From contig JAIQDT010000298.1 of the NCBI GenBank assembly GCA_021521415.1, positions 59,632 through 123,631 on the forward strand: 64,000 bases of DNA, given 5' to 3'. Under the pieces are notes generated by a model, which worked only from the letters and a program-made list of their open reading frames with translations, searched no databases and was not told the origin of the DNA. Below, one piece after another: positions 23,052 to 32,329 of this stretch (position 1 is the stretch's first letter; every line of letters begins with the position of its first letter). The position numbers were made by a program, and so were the translations under genes. This stretch comes from Bidens hawaiensis (Eukaryota > Streptophyta > Magnoliopsida > Asterales > Asteraceae).

Positions 23052-23639
23052 TTCAAATTTGTTACTGATTAAAAATTGTACTTTGGTTCAATTGAGATTA
23101 AGCCCAATAAAATGATCCAAGTTCAAGAGTAACAGGCCCAAACAAAAACCAACAAACTGAACAGTTGACCGAGAACCCAGTCGGTTGATTGATTCTTTGA
23201 CCGAGAACCACACTTGTCGACCAAAATTTTGACCGAAAACTCCCCTTTACCGAAAACTCAAGTTGTTGAATATTTGTTAACCGAAAACTTGAATATTGAT
23301 CAAGTCTTGACCGATAACAGGAGTAACGACCATGTCTTGCCCGAGAACAGGAACAGACAGAGAACTCAGGGAAGCCGAGAACGAAAAGTTGCCGAGAACA
23401 GTCTTCAGCTAAGAACTGATTAATATCAGATGCTATAGTGGCCGAAAACCAAGAGAAATCTTCAACAAACTTGTAACAAATTTCCAAAAATATGGGATTC
23501 GATCGTAATTTCAAATCAAAGTCAATCTTAGCAAAAATAAAACAGTCTTCTTCTCCGATCAGTTTCTCGCCGGAAAAAGTATTATACCCTTGTAGTTCCG
23601 AATCGTTGATATCACAACAACGAGCCTGAATAGGTCTAA
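23052..23639 (-). other. CopB 5' leader with CCGARAAC array
   Basis: Untranslated leader between primer binding site and gag. Between about 23158 and 23455 there are about 11 copies of a motif CCGAGAAC or CCGAAAAC (plus-strand orientation), spaced about 15-35 bases. Two more, one inverted, lie in the LTR at about 23936-23960. The ORF frames here are fortuitous. Confidence 0.7.
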
Positions 23640-23652
23640 GGCTCTAATACCA
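23640..23652 (-). other. CopB primer binding site
   Basis: Minus strand TGGTATTAGAGCC, two bases inside the LTR end: the initiator tRNA-Met site with one C-to-T difference from the usual TGGTATCAGAGCC. Confidence 0.85.
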
Positions 23653-23654
23653 AT

Positions 23655-24026
23655 TGTAAGTCCCGAATCTGGATCACTAAAATATGATATCAACCAAACA
23701 AGTATTGGTGCAGAATACCAACACTCGGTGATTCAAGAACACGAATAAGAACAGTAAAGGTAACATGAAAATGCTTCAAAACACACATATATTATTGAAT
23801 ACGTCGGGTGCTTAAGCACTTACAAAACAATCAAACACAAACTGGAAGTCAACAACCTTTTCCCTATAGAAGATGTAAACTATATAGCAGATAACCAAAC
23901 ACCTAGGCCGGCCCAAACAACCACTAGCCCACCGAGAACACATAAGTTTTCTCGGTTTACATGTGCACCTAAAATCCAAGCCCAACTAAATATAAACAAG
24001 CTCAAACCACAAAACTAGGACCAACA
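23655..24026 (-). repeat. CopB 5' LTR (372 bp)
   Basis: In element orientation starts TGTTGGTCC and ends GGGACTTACA. The left edge is set by the primer binding site; the right edge is where CopC integrase coding sequence resumes. No partner LTR is in the window. Confidence 0.88.
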
Positions 24027-24330
24027 GTTCTAGCTGCTTCAATCAAAGTTCTGTTTTTCCTTTCGGCAACACCGTTTTGTTGTGGTACATAAGGGGCACT
24101 ATATTCTCGATGAATTCCTTTTTGAACACAAAAGAAATCCAATACGGTGTTTTTAAATTCAGTACCATTATCACTTCGAATTCTCCTCACTTTATGCTTG
24201 TATAGTGATTCCATCTTAGTGATTAAATTTTGAACCGAAAAAGGTGTTTGATCTTTTGAACTCATAAATAAGACCTATGAATATCTTGAATAGTCATCGG
24301 TAACTACAAGACAATACCAATCTCTATAGA
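24027..24330 (-). pseudogene. CopC integrase core fragment
   Basis: Reads YCLVVTDDYSRYS, a stop, then a frame with RIRSDNGTEFKN and GVAERKNRTLIEAART: the second Asp and the Glu of the D,D,E site. It ends abruptly at the CopB LTR. Upstream of 24330 the sequence jumps towards gag, so the zinc domain and the protease are lost. Confidence 0.8.
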
Positions 24331-24457
24331 TACTTGCACGATTCACAGGCCTCATTCTTGGGAACCTTTTGAGTTTCATTAGAAGATTCTAATTTAATAT
24401 AATACAATTGTTGTTTAACAACTTTAGAATAAGTTACAGGCCTCTTTGACTTTCGTC

Positions 24458-25575
24458 TCAGATAGGCCGCTTAACATTTGAGTTCATGTTCTTGCAGATT
24501 GGCTCAGTGGGAACAAACTTCGGTTTTACTTGACCATAAGCTTCATTCACATGAATCACCTTACGTGGATCCACATTTGAAAACATGATGTGAGTATCAT
24601 CATCACACGACAAAGGTCGTTTTAGAATCTCTTTTATCATAGGAACCGGTTTCTAGTGGTCCTTGACAAATGGATGAAGATTCTGAGATTTCTTTTGTCC
24701 ATATTCGCGCAATATGACCTTGTTGACCACAAAGAAAACAACTTCGCATGTCCACACGAACATTTTGAGGTTGAGAAAAAAAACTAGATTCCACAGAAGG
24801 TTGTTGACTCACATTCTTAGTAAAACTCTTGGCCAAATCATTAGACCACACCGATTTCTTTTCAGATAGAAGTCAAGATCAGAGCAGTTTGAAAAACTTT
24901 GCAATGTGTCAGTTCTAGTAAATTTCCCAAACTAAACTTTCTTAGCATTTTTTAATACTTGTTTAGCTTTAATCAATGGGTCTGATGTGTTTGATATTTT
25001 GGCACAAGCATACTGACGTTCAAGATCTTGTATTTTGAAAGTTTCATTGTGAAAGACACTTTCAATCAATTCTGGTTTGATAATGCTAATCAGAATGTCT
25101 CTCCAGTGAACATTGTGTCTATTCCTTTTAATTTAGACACACGACCAGTTGATGGCATGGAAACTGTAGGATTGATAAAATGCATCAAATCCTCATCATC
25201 ATTTTAGGTTTTTCTGATTTCTTAGCCTTCACCGGTTTAACCTTAACTTGTTCCTCATTTTTCACTTGAGTTGTGTGTGAACCATACACGGCCTCCTCGA
25301 ATTCATGAGTTTCACATAAACTCTGATTAGAACATGGAATGTTCTGGTTTTTGTGTATCACTTCGGGTTCAAACACATCCTCAATGATCATCTTCTCAAA
25401 ATTTCTACAAACACTTTATTACTTTCAACATGATGTTTTTGAGTTGGTGGTTGGGCCTTAGCATTTTCAGAATTTATTGGTTTAGGTTTTTCAGAGACAA
25501 TAGGTTCTTTCACCAGCACTTCTTCTTCTTTTCTAGCAAAAGGATTTGCTTTATAATCATTTTGAAAAAGCACCA
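24458..25575 (-). pseudogene. CopC gag remnants
   Basis: Several short frames: a Lys/Pro/Glu-rich linker (25185-25575), then a knuckle near 24730 reading CFLCGQQGHIARIW where the last Cys is Trp, then a tail to about 24458. The layout matches the C-terminal half of CopB gag. Stops and frameshifts throughout. Confidence 0.6.
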
Positions 25576-25682
25576 CGGTCAACCCAAACCACTACAGCTC
25601 GAGTTCGAAAAAGCACTTTAACTAGGTAAGTATTTTACGTAGTGGTGAAAAGTATGATAATAAGGTTGGGATTCCACCACCA

Positions 25683-26252
25683 TTGGTTAAGGAGGTGGTG
25701 GAAGAGATTTATGAAAATCTCGTCAGTGTTGACGAGCCGGAACTGGTTAAATTAAATGAACCTAATAAAAGTAAAGCTAAAATTAACAAACCAGTTCCGA
25801 AGGATGACACCAACAATTCTAAGGACAAGGAGAAGAAGAAAACCGTCCCCTATTCTGATGCTTTGTTCGCGCCATCGAAGGCGAAGATGGCCTCAAAAGG
25901 AGGCCGGCAACAAGAGGAAATATGGGAAACGTTTAAACAAGTAAAAATTAATAATCCTCTTTTAGATGCCATAAAACAAATTCCTGCCTATGCCAAGTAT
26001 TTGAAATAATTGTGCACACAGAAAAGGAATCATAAGATTCCTAAGCAGAAAGATTTTACTGATAATGTGAGTGCAATTCTTTCGGGAGCTCTTCCAACCT
26101 ATCTACAAGATCCGGGAACGCCCATTATACCCATTCAAGTGGGTGTTTATAAAATGACACGGACGCTTCTAGATCATGGAGCTAGCATCAGTACTCCCTT
26201 GGGAAGTCTATACGATCAGTATGACTTTGCCCCGCTTTGGGCAGCTGCCTTA
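25683..26252 (+). pseudogene. Athila gag C-terminus and protease start
   Basis: Contains IWETFKQVKINNPLLDAI and AYAKYLK, a TAA at 26007-26009, then FTDNVSAILSGALP and the protease motif LLDHGASIS. Athila proteases usually read D-L-G-A-S or D-T-G; here it is D-H-G. The CopD LTR cuts the frame after the YDQYDF region at 26252. Confidence 0.8.
26248..26252 (+). other. CopD target-site duplication
   Basis: CCTTA here and CCTTC at 32330-32334, directly outside the two CopD LTRs: a 5-bp duplication with one later mutation. It shows that CopD transposed into the Athila protease. Confidence 0.85.
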
Positions 26253-26652
26253 TGTTGGTGCATGAAGCCAGTAGTTCATTATCTCGCGTTTATTGGTGTC
26301 TGTAATCGTTTAAATTGTTCATTTTGTGTTGAACTTGTTAAGTTTGATTTATGTTTTGGAGAAATTGAGTTGAGCGAAGTTAGGGCAACTTCGCCTAGTG
26401 TGTTAGGCGAAGTTGTCGCTAATATTTAATGTCTAACTTCGGGTCATATGTTAAGAACTTAGACGGCTGGTTTGTAAACTCTGGCGTTACGTGGTTGTTT
26501 ACACTTTGAAATATAACAAGTATTATCGAATATCCTCATGTGTTTATATAGATTCAGCATGTTAATTATCTCGACACCCGTATCGTATACGTGGGGATTC
26601 CGCACCCTCGTGTTACGAGATACTCCTGTGTAGATCTGGTTGGGAACCTACA
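26253..26652 (+). repeat. CopD 5' LTR (400 bp)
   Basis: Starts TGTTGGTGCATG, ends GGGAACCTACA. Contains GCGAAGTT-type motifs near 26363, 26378, 26402 and 26431, the second and fourth inverted, which are continued in the leader. About 25 substitutions from the 3' copy, no indels seen. Confidence 0.93.
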
Positions 26653-26654
26653 AG

Positions 26655-26665
26655 TGGTATCAGAG
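26655..26665 (+). other. CopD primer binding site
   Basis: TGGTATCAGAG, two bases after the LTR, complementary to initiator tRNA-Met. Confidence 0.9.
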
Positions 26666-27084
26666 TATTTTGCTCATGATTGTGTTGTTCGGGAGTATCA
26701 CACGAGTGTTAAGAACGTTCCGCTTGACTATTCGCGGAACGAGTTTACGTTGATATACCTCGTTTTTGTCTTTTTCCCATCTTCCCTCATCTAATATACT
26801 TTCAAATCACCCTCGTGTCCCTCGTAAACGACCTAATTAAACCAGCAGAACTTGAGTGTTCATCAGGCGAAGTTGCCGCTTCTGAAACTAGGGTTTTCAG
26901 CGAAGATATAGGTTTTCAGCGAAGTTGAGAAGTAGCAAAGATATTGGCGAAGTTGAGTAGCGAAATTATTAGTTCAACGAAGTTAAGCCCAGTGAAGTTG
27001 TAAGATAGAGCGAAGTTATACTAACTTTACAATAGCTGTTCACAGAATTTTTTCTTTGATTCTTGAATCTTTTTTCTTTCAACA
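26666..27084 (+). other. CopD 5' leader with GCGAAGTT array
   Basis: Leader before gag. Between about 26866 and 27025 there are about nine copies of GCGAAGTT or one-base variants (GCGAAGAT, ACGAAGTT, GTGAAGTT), all in one orientation, every 12-25 bases. Confidence 0.7.
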
Positions 27085-29736
27085 ATGACTTCGATAAAAA
27101 TCATAGAACTAGTAAAGATGGAGGTTGAAGCTGGTTCTGCAACTAAAGCTCCAAAACTACTGAAAGGTACTGATTTTGTTGCATGGAAAGATCAGTTTGA
27201 ACAGTATGTGAAGTATCAAGACGCAAAGATGTGGGTTTGCATTCAAGACGGGTACATTCCACCAACGTCCATGTTTGAAGGTCGTGAAAAGATTAAGAAG
27301 TACAGTAAGATGGAAGATGATTAAAAGAAAATGTATGAGGCAGAGAGTAAAGAGCATGCTGCTATAAAAATGGCACTTCCACAAGAGATTCTCCATACCT
27401 TCCAAAAATACAAAACTGCTAGAGAACTACGGGAAGCACTAGAGAATAGATATGAAGGTAATGTTGGGATACGCACTTCCAAGACAAAGCTACTAAAAAC
27501 CCAATTCTCATTATTCAAGTATCTAAAAAAAGAATCACTTGACAGTATCATCACACGATATTATCATTTGATGACCTAGCTAAATAACTACTCCATTGAA
27601 TACAAGGAAGAAGAGATAGTAGAAAAGCTCCTTGATGCTCTTCCACCAAAATGGGAGATGTACACAGTTCTGATAAGAGAAGATAAAGATTTTGAGAAGA
27701 TTGACTTGGAGACGGTGGTAAATAAGTTACGTAATTTTGAACTTAACATGGCTCGAAAGGAGACACCTACTGACCAGGTTCAGGATCCGGGAATGCATGG
27801 CGCTAAAGTCACTCCAAACTCATGTTCAAAATTAGAATCCACTCCCTATTACTCAAAGGGGGAACCAAACTCCACTCCAGATGGTCATGTGATTCTCAAT
27901 ATGGATGGTGACGTATGTTTCGTAGAAGGTGTTAGTAGTCCCTCAAAACCTCAAACTACAACTAGTAATTTTGTCAACCAATACTTCAAGCAAGAACTAC
28001 TCACAGATGCCTATGAGTGTAAAATCAGCTGAACAACAGTTTGCTCTGTATGCCTCCTTCATTGCATCTTATGAGAACTACATCAAAGGCAAAATAGTCG
28101 ACCCTGCAACTTTGGATGAAGACTATGATTAGATCGATACAGATGATCTGGAAGTAATGGATCTGCAGTGGCAGATTGCTATGATAGTAAGAAGGGTAAA
28201 GAGGTTTATGAAGAAAACTGGTAGAAAATTCGTGGGAGAAAGACCGGGGTTTGATTAGTCAAAAGTTCGTTGTTATAACTGTCAACAGAATGGTCACTTT
28301 GCTAAGGAGTGTACAAATGAAAGTGTCGAACGAAGTCAGAACAGACCTACTTAACAGAGTGGGGGTGGAAGTGAAAACAGGGCTATGGTATCTCAACAAA
28401 ACGGTGGATACAACTTGAATATACAAGTTGAGGAGGTGTTAGAACAGGCTAATCTGGTAAACATCAAAACCGGAGGAAATGACAAGGAGACAGGGGAAGA
28501 TCAAGCATACATGGCAGAAGTGAACGATCAACACTCAGAGGTATGTTCTGAACTTCATTCTGAACAATGTGAAAACCTGTCTGATCAATTGAAAACATTA
28601 ACAGATCAGTTTGTTAGTTTGGACACTCAATTTAAAAACTTAAAAGAAGAACATCATTATACTAAAACTAAAGAAAACAGTTACTCGGTAAAAATAAAAT
28701 CTAGTGAAAAGGATATCAGAAGTCTTAAAGCCACTCTAGCTGAAAAAATACAAGTAATTGATCATAGTTATGAAGTGTTAGAAGAAAAGACAAAACTAAT
28801 TGCTGAAAAAGATAAACAAATAGCTGATTACCAGGTAAAAGTGGTGGAACAGAATAGAAAAATTGAACAATTTAGAAATTCTTCTGCTATGTTAGATCAC
28901 ATCATAAGTGTTCAACGTTCCCCGGTTAACAAAGGGGGAATTGGATTCTCTAATGTTCCACCACCATACAACAATAAATATACTTATAATCCTAGTAATC
29001 AGCAATCTGCAAATGTTGAAATTTGTCAGACAGTTCCAATAAAAGTTTCTGCTAAAGAAACTGATGTTAATGAGAGTGAAACAAGTAAGACAAGTTCAAA
29101 TGTCACTATTTCTGTCTCTAGTACTGTCTCGTCAAATTCAGACAAGTCGTCTGAATCTGGTGAGATAGAAGAAAAGGTTGTGTTACTAAAACGAGGGGAC
29201 GACTATAAGCCTGATGAAAAGAAATCTTCCCTCAATCCGTTCGTCCCACCATATGTTAGACAAACGGATAGTAATGCAACTTCGACATCTACAACAACTT
29301 CTGAGACGAAAGTTCAAAATAGCCAGACTAGTTCGAACAGAAGTTGTTTTAGATGCAACAGGAAAAGAAATCTTGTTGCTGACTGTCCTCTGAAACAGAG
29401 AAAAATTAGAAATATGAGGCCTTCCAAACTGAGAATAAAACGATTACTAATTATGATGCTGGTAAGAATGTAAACACACCAACTTCCAATCATCGGACTA
29501 ATCAAAGATTTCAAAGAAAACAGTCTCGTTTTTTCCCAGTAAATTACCAAGCCAACAATTATAGTTCAATTAACTCACGAAGGTTTGGATGGCCTCATAG
29601 CCAGTCATCTAGAAGTTTCTCTTACAGAACTTATAGAAACTCTCCTCAAACGGACTTTGGGCAACCATGGTACTGGATGCCGGATAACATATTTTATCGA
29701 CCAAATACCAGAAGGTCTTGGGTCCCCAGATTTTAA
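27085..29736 (+). pseudogene. gag: CopD gag
   Basis: ATG at 27085. Capsid region LLKGTDFVAWKDQFEQYV, then ALENRYEG, and the usual EKLLDALPPKWE. Knuckle CYNCQQNGHFAKEC near 28275; long Lys/Glu/Ser coiled-coil-like linker 28500-28900; second knuckle degraded (CFRCNRKRNLVADC). C-terminus WVPRF then TAA at 29734-29736. Interrupted by stops at about 27322, 27578, 28130, 28256 and 28352, and by frameshifts near 28020 and 29440. Confidence 0.88.
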
Positions 29737-29757
29737 TCTATTTCTTTATTGGTGCAG

Positions 29758-30060
29758 GAACAGTCAAACAAGGTTGTAAACAATATGTGGGTTGTTGACA
29801 GTGGTTGTACCCGACACATGACTGGTAACAAGAAATTGTTACGTGACTGGAAGTCTATTTAAGGAGGAAGAGTTAGTGTTACAGGAGAAAGTGGAGGTAG
29901 AATTACTGGGATTGGTACTGTTACAAATGGGAGAATCAAGTTGGAAAAGGTTAATCTCGTGGAAGAGTTAAAGCACAATCCTCTGAATGTCTCTCAGATC
30001 CGTAACAAACCGTTTTCAAAACCTTGTTGAGCCTAATGGGATGATCAATCCCGAGTAACC
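29758..30060 (+). pseudogene. CopD protease fused to the last pol codons
   Basis: Follows a TGCAG at 29753-29757. Protease motif WVVDSGCTRHMTGN, a stop near 29860, then GGRVSVTGESGG and up to about LNVSQI. Within about 20 bases the sequence becomes NGMINPE followed by TAA (about 30037-30057), the equivalent of GMINSYEI at the end of SirA pol. Roughly 3 kb encoding integrase, RT and RNase H is missing at this joint. Confidence 0.85.
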
Positions 30061-31918
30061 TTGTTTTCTATATCCTCTTATATATATAAAAAAAACATCA
30101 CTATCGCTTAAAATTATGTCGGTTGCTCAAGTTTGAAGGACATATCCTAAGGATATGTTTGGTCCTTACATCTACGTGTAGATTATAAGGATAGCCATTA
30201 ACCAGATGACTGAAAGCGACGGGGACGGTTTATGATGGGTTTTTATTCTTTCGCTAAAAATTAGTCGTTCATACTTAGTCAGAAGGACACATACTTGTAT
30301 GTGGGCGGCCCGGCCGATCCACTGGATCTTCATGGTAGCCGTTTACCTAAAAACTTTGACTTGATCAGGGTGTTTGAATTTAAATTTTTTTTTAGGGAGA
30401 TGATATAATTTTTCAAGTCTATAACTTCTTAAGAAGTTTCAATACGGTGTTAAAATGAAAATTGATCCAACCTTGGAAAGTGACAGATAAACTAATTTTG
30501 TGTGCTTAACTGGTCAAGTAATTAGGCCTAAAAGACTTTAGAAGAGTCATTGTATGTTATGGTAGCTTTCTAGGGTGCGTAAAAGTAGAAGTGATACAAA
30601 CTAAATTTTCTCGATTTACTGTGGAGAATCATTATAAGTTGTGCATGTCTCCACATACATGATAGGCAGAAAAGTGATTACGCAGTCATACACGAGCCCG
30701 TGAGTGTTCTGATTTTATTACAAATATCTTGAAAGAGGTAAGAAAGAATATTTCAAAGTATAAGAAAGAACGGGAAGAAGACTCCGAAGATCAACGTGTG
30801 CTCATTGATTAATCAGACACCACGGGTCGAAGTTAACTCGAGGTGACTTGGGGAAAGCCAAATACGCTTTGAGAATACATAGGAGGCATCACAATCTCTC
30901 ATGTGATGTCCATCTAAATTTTGAGCTTAATTAACCTAATCCGTATCACAGAAGCGATGAAAACTATACTAAGTTTTATACCTGCCAACAACCTGCTTCT
31001 TTATGTCATAATACCGCTGAACATGGATCTGAGTGACAGCCACTTAATCAGTATGATTCCTGTTCAGATCTTTTATAAAACATGCAGGTTCTCGTTAAGA
31101 CTGAAATTTGATCCCTTCTGTTTATATTAATTTTGTTTTGTATTACTTTGTTTACTTGTTTTGTTTGTGTTTAAAATAAAGCTTGGGTTACTTTTAAAAA
31201 CAAGACTTTGGTCTAAATTGGTCAAACCATTTTTACTCTCTAAACCCCCGACGACTTTACTCTCAGAATCAACCTTGATCAAACCTGGTTTTTGTTCACT
31301 AATTAAGGATATTTCTCATATGACGTTTGCTTTTGGTACTTCTCTGATGGACTCCAAGCATCAACCTTGATCAAACCTGGTTTTTGTTCATTGATTGTGT
31401 CTCTGGAACGTGCTGTTGTAGAGAACACAAGGGAACATTAAAATTTTTTGATACTTTAAAGGATTCCTTGGCATCTTAGGGGGGAGAGTATCTGCAAGGG
31501 TGATGAGCTGTGGTCCTAAGAATATAAAGGGGGATAGAGACGATGATCCTAATGCATCGAAATGTGCAGGTGGCGAGCTGACAAGAACTTCACAATCTCT
31601 TGGGGCTTCCACATCTCATGGGGAGTCCTCTGTTCCGGTCTGACTTAGAGGAAGGTGAGATACTGGAGGATAATGTGTTGGGTGATTCTGCCTTAGGATG
31701 CAATAAAGATTATGCCTCAAGATGCGTTGAAGGATCTCAAGTGGTGGTATGTTGACTGCCAGACTGCTGAAGCTGTGATGGAAGGTACTTAATGATAAGA
31801 AATACTAGAAGGTGGTCTCTGTCTGTGTAAGACAGGGCGTTCATGCTTGAAGACGGTGGGTACGTGATTTTTGAATTACAAGACACAAGAAAGATGTTCG
31901 AGGTATGAAGCTACTACC
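30061..31918 (+). other. CopD 3' noncoding region
   Basis: Same order of conserved blocks as SirA and SirF: paired hairpin module at 30136-30350, AAAAGTGATTACGCAGTC at about 30669, GGGAAAGCCAAAT near 30851, ATACCTGCCAAC near 30980, GTCATAATACCGCTGA near 31006. After about 31100 it diverges. From about 31400 to 31918 I see only short broken frames. Confidence 0.7.
30136..30350 (+). other. Paired hairpin RNA module (CopD)
   Basis: First copy 30136-30210: ACATATCC-TAA-GGATATGT, then GGTCC, then ATCTAC-GT-GTAGAT, then GGATAGCCATTAACC. Second copy 30283-30350: CACATAC-TT-GTATGTG, then GATCC-ACT-GGATC, then GGTAGCC. Stem sequences differ from SirA but pairing is kept. Confidence 0.65.
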
Positions 31919-31929
31919 AAGGGGGAGTC
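31919..31929 (+). other. CopD polypurine tract
   Basis: AAGGGGGAGTC immediately before the 3' LTR. Confidence 0.9.
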
Positions 31930-32329
31930 TGTTGGTGCATGATACCAGTAGTTCATTATCTCGTGTATATTGGTGTATGTAATCGTTTAAATTGTTCATT
32001 TTCTGTTGAACTTGTTAAGTTTGATTTATGTTTTGGCGAACTTGAGTTGAGCGAAGTTAGGGCTACTTCGCCTAGTGTGTTAGGCGATGTTGTCGCTAAT
32101 ATTAAATGTCTAACTTCGGCTCATATGTTAAGAACTTAGACGGCTGGTTTGTAACCTCTGGTGTTACGTGGTTGTTTACAATTCGAAATACAACAACTAT
32201 TATCGAATATCTTCGTGTGTTTATATAGATTCAGCATGTTAATTGTCTTGACACTCGTATCGTATATGTGGGGATTCCGCACCCTCGTGTTACGAGATAC
32301 TCCTGTGTAGATCAGGTTGGGAACCTACA
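31930..32329 (+). repeat. CopD 3' LTR (400 bp)
   Basis: Same ends and length as 26253-26652. Followed by CCTTC, the right half of the target duplication. Confidence 0.93.

Larger units (their letters stand above)
19533..24026 (-). mobile_element. CopB: Ty1/copia element, 5' half
   Basis: Minus-strand element with 5' LTR 23655-24026, primer binding site, leader, gag and the start of pol. It breaks inside the integrase zinc region where SirA is inserted; RT, RNase H and the 3' LTR should lie left of the window. It is itself inserted in CopC's integrase: bases 24027-24031 (GTTCT) would be one half of its target duplication. Confidence 0.85.
24027..25575 (-). mobile_element. CopC: Ty1/copia fragment (integrase and gag remains)
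   Basis: Minus-strand Copia remnant hosting CopB. Integrase core near 24027-24330, then gag remnants to about 25575, with the protease apparently deleted. Its right edge passes straight into Athila gag sequence with no LTR or target duplication on either side, so this is a rearrangement joint and not an insertion end. Confidence 0.7.
26253..32329 (+). mobile_element. CopD: Ty1/copia element, complete ends, internally deleted
   Basis: Both 400-bp LTRs, primer binding site, leader, gag, protease start, pol-distal noncoding region and polypurine tract are present, but integrase, RT and RNase H are gone. The last pol codons (NGMINPE and stop) follow the protease within a few bases. LTRs differ at about 25 of 400 positions, so this is the oldest datable insertion here. 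Conserved noncoding blocks link it to SirA/SirF. Non-autonomous by structure; whether the deletion preceded insertion cannot be told. Confidence 0.9.
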
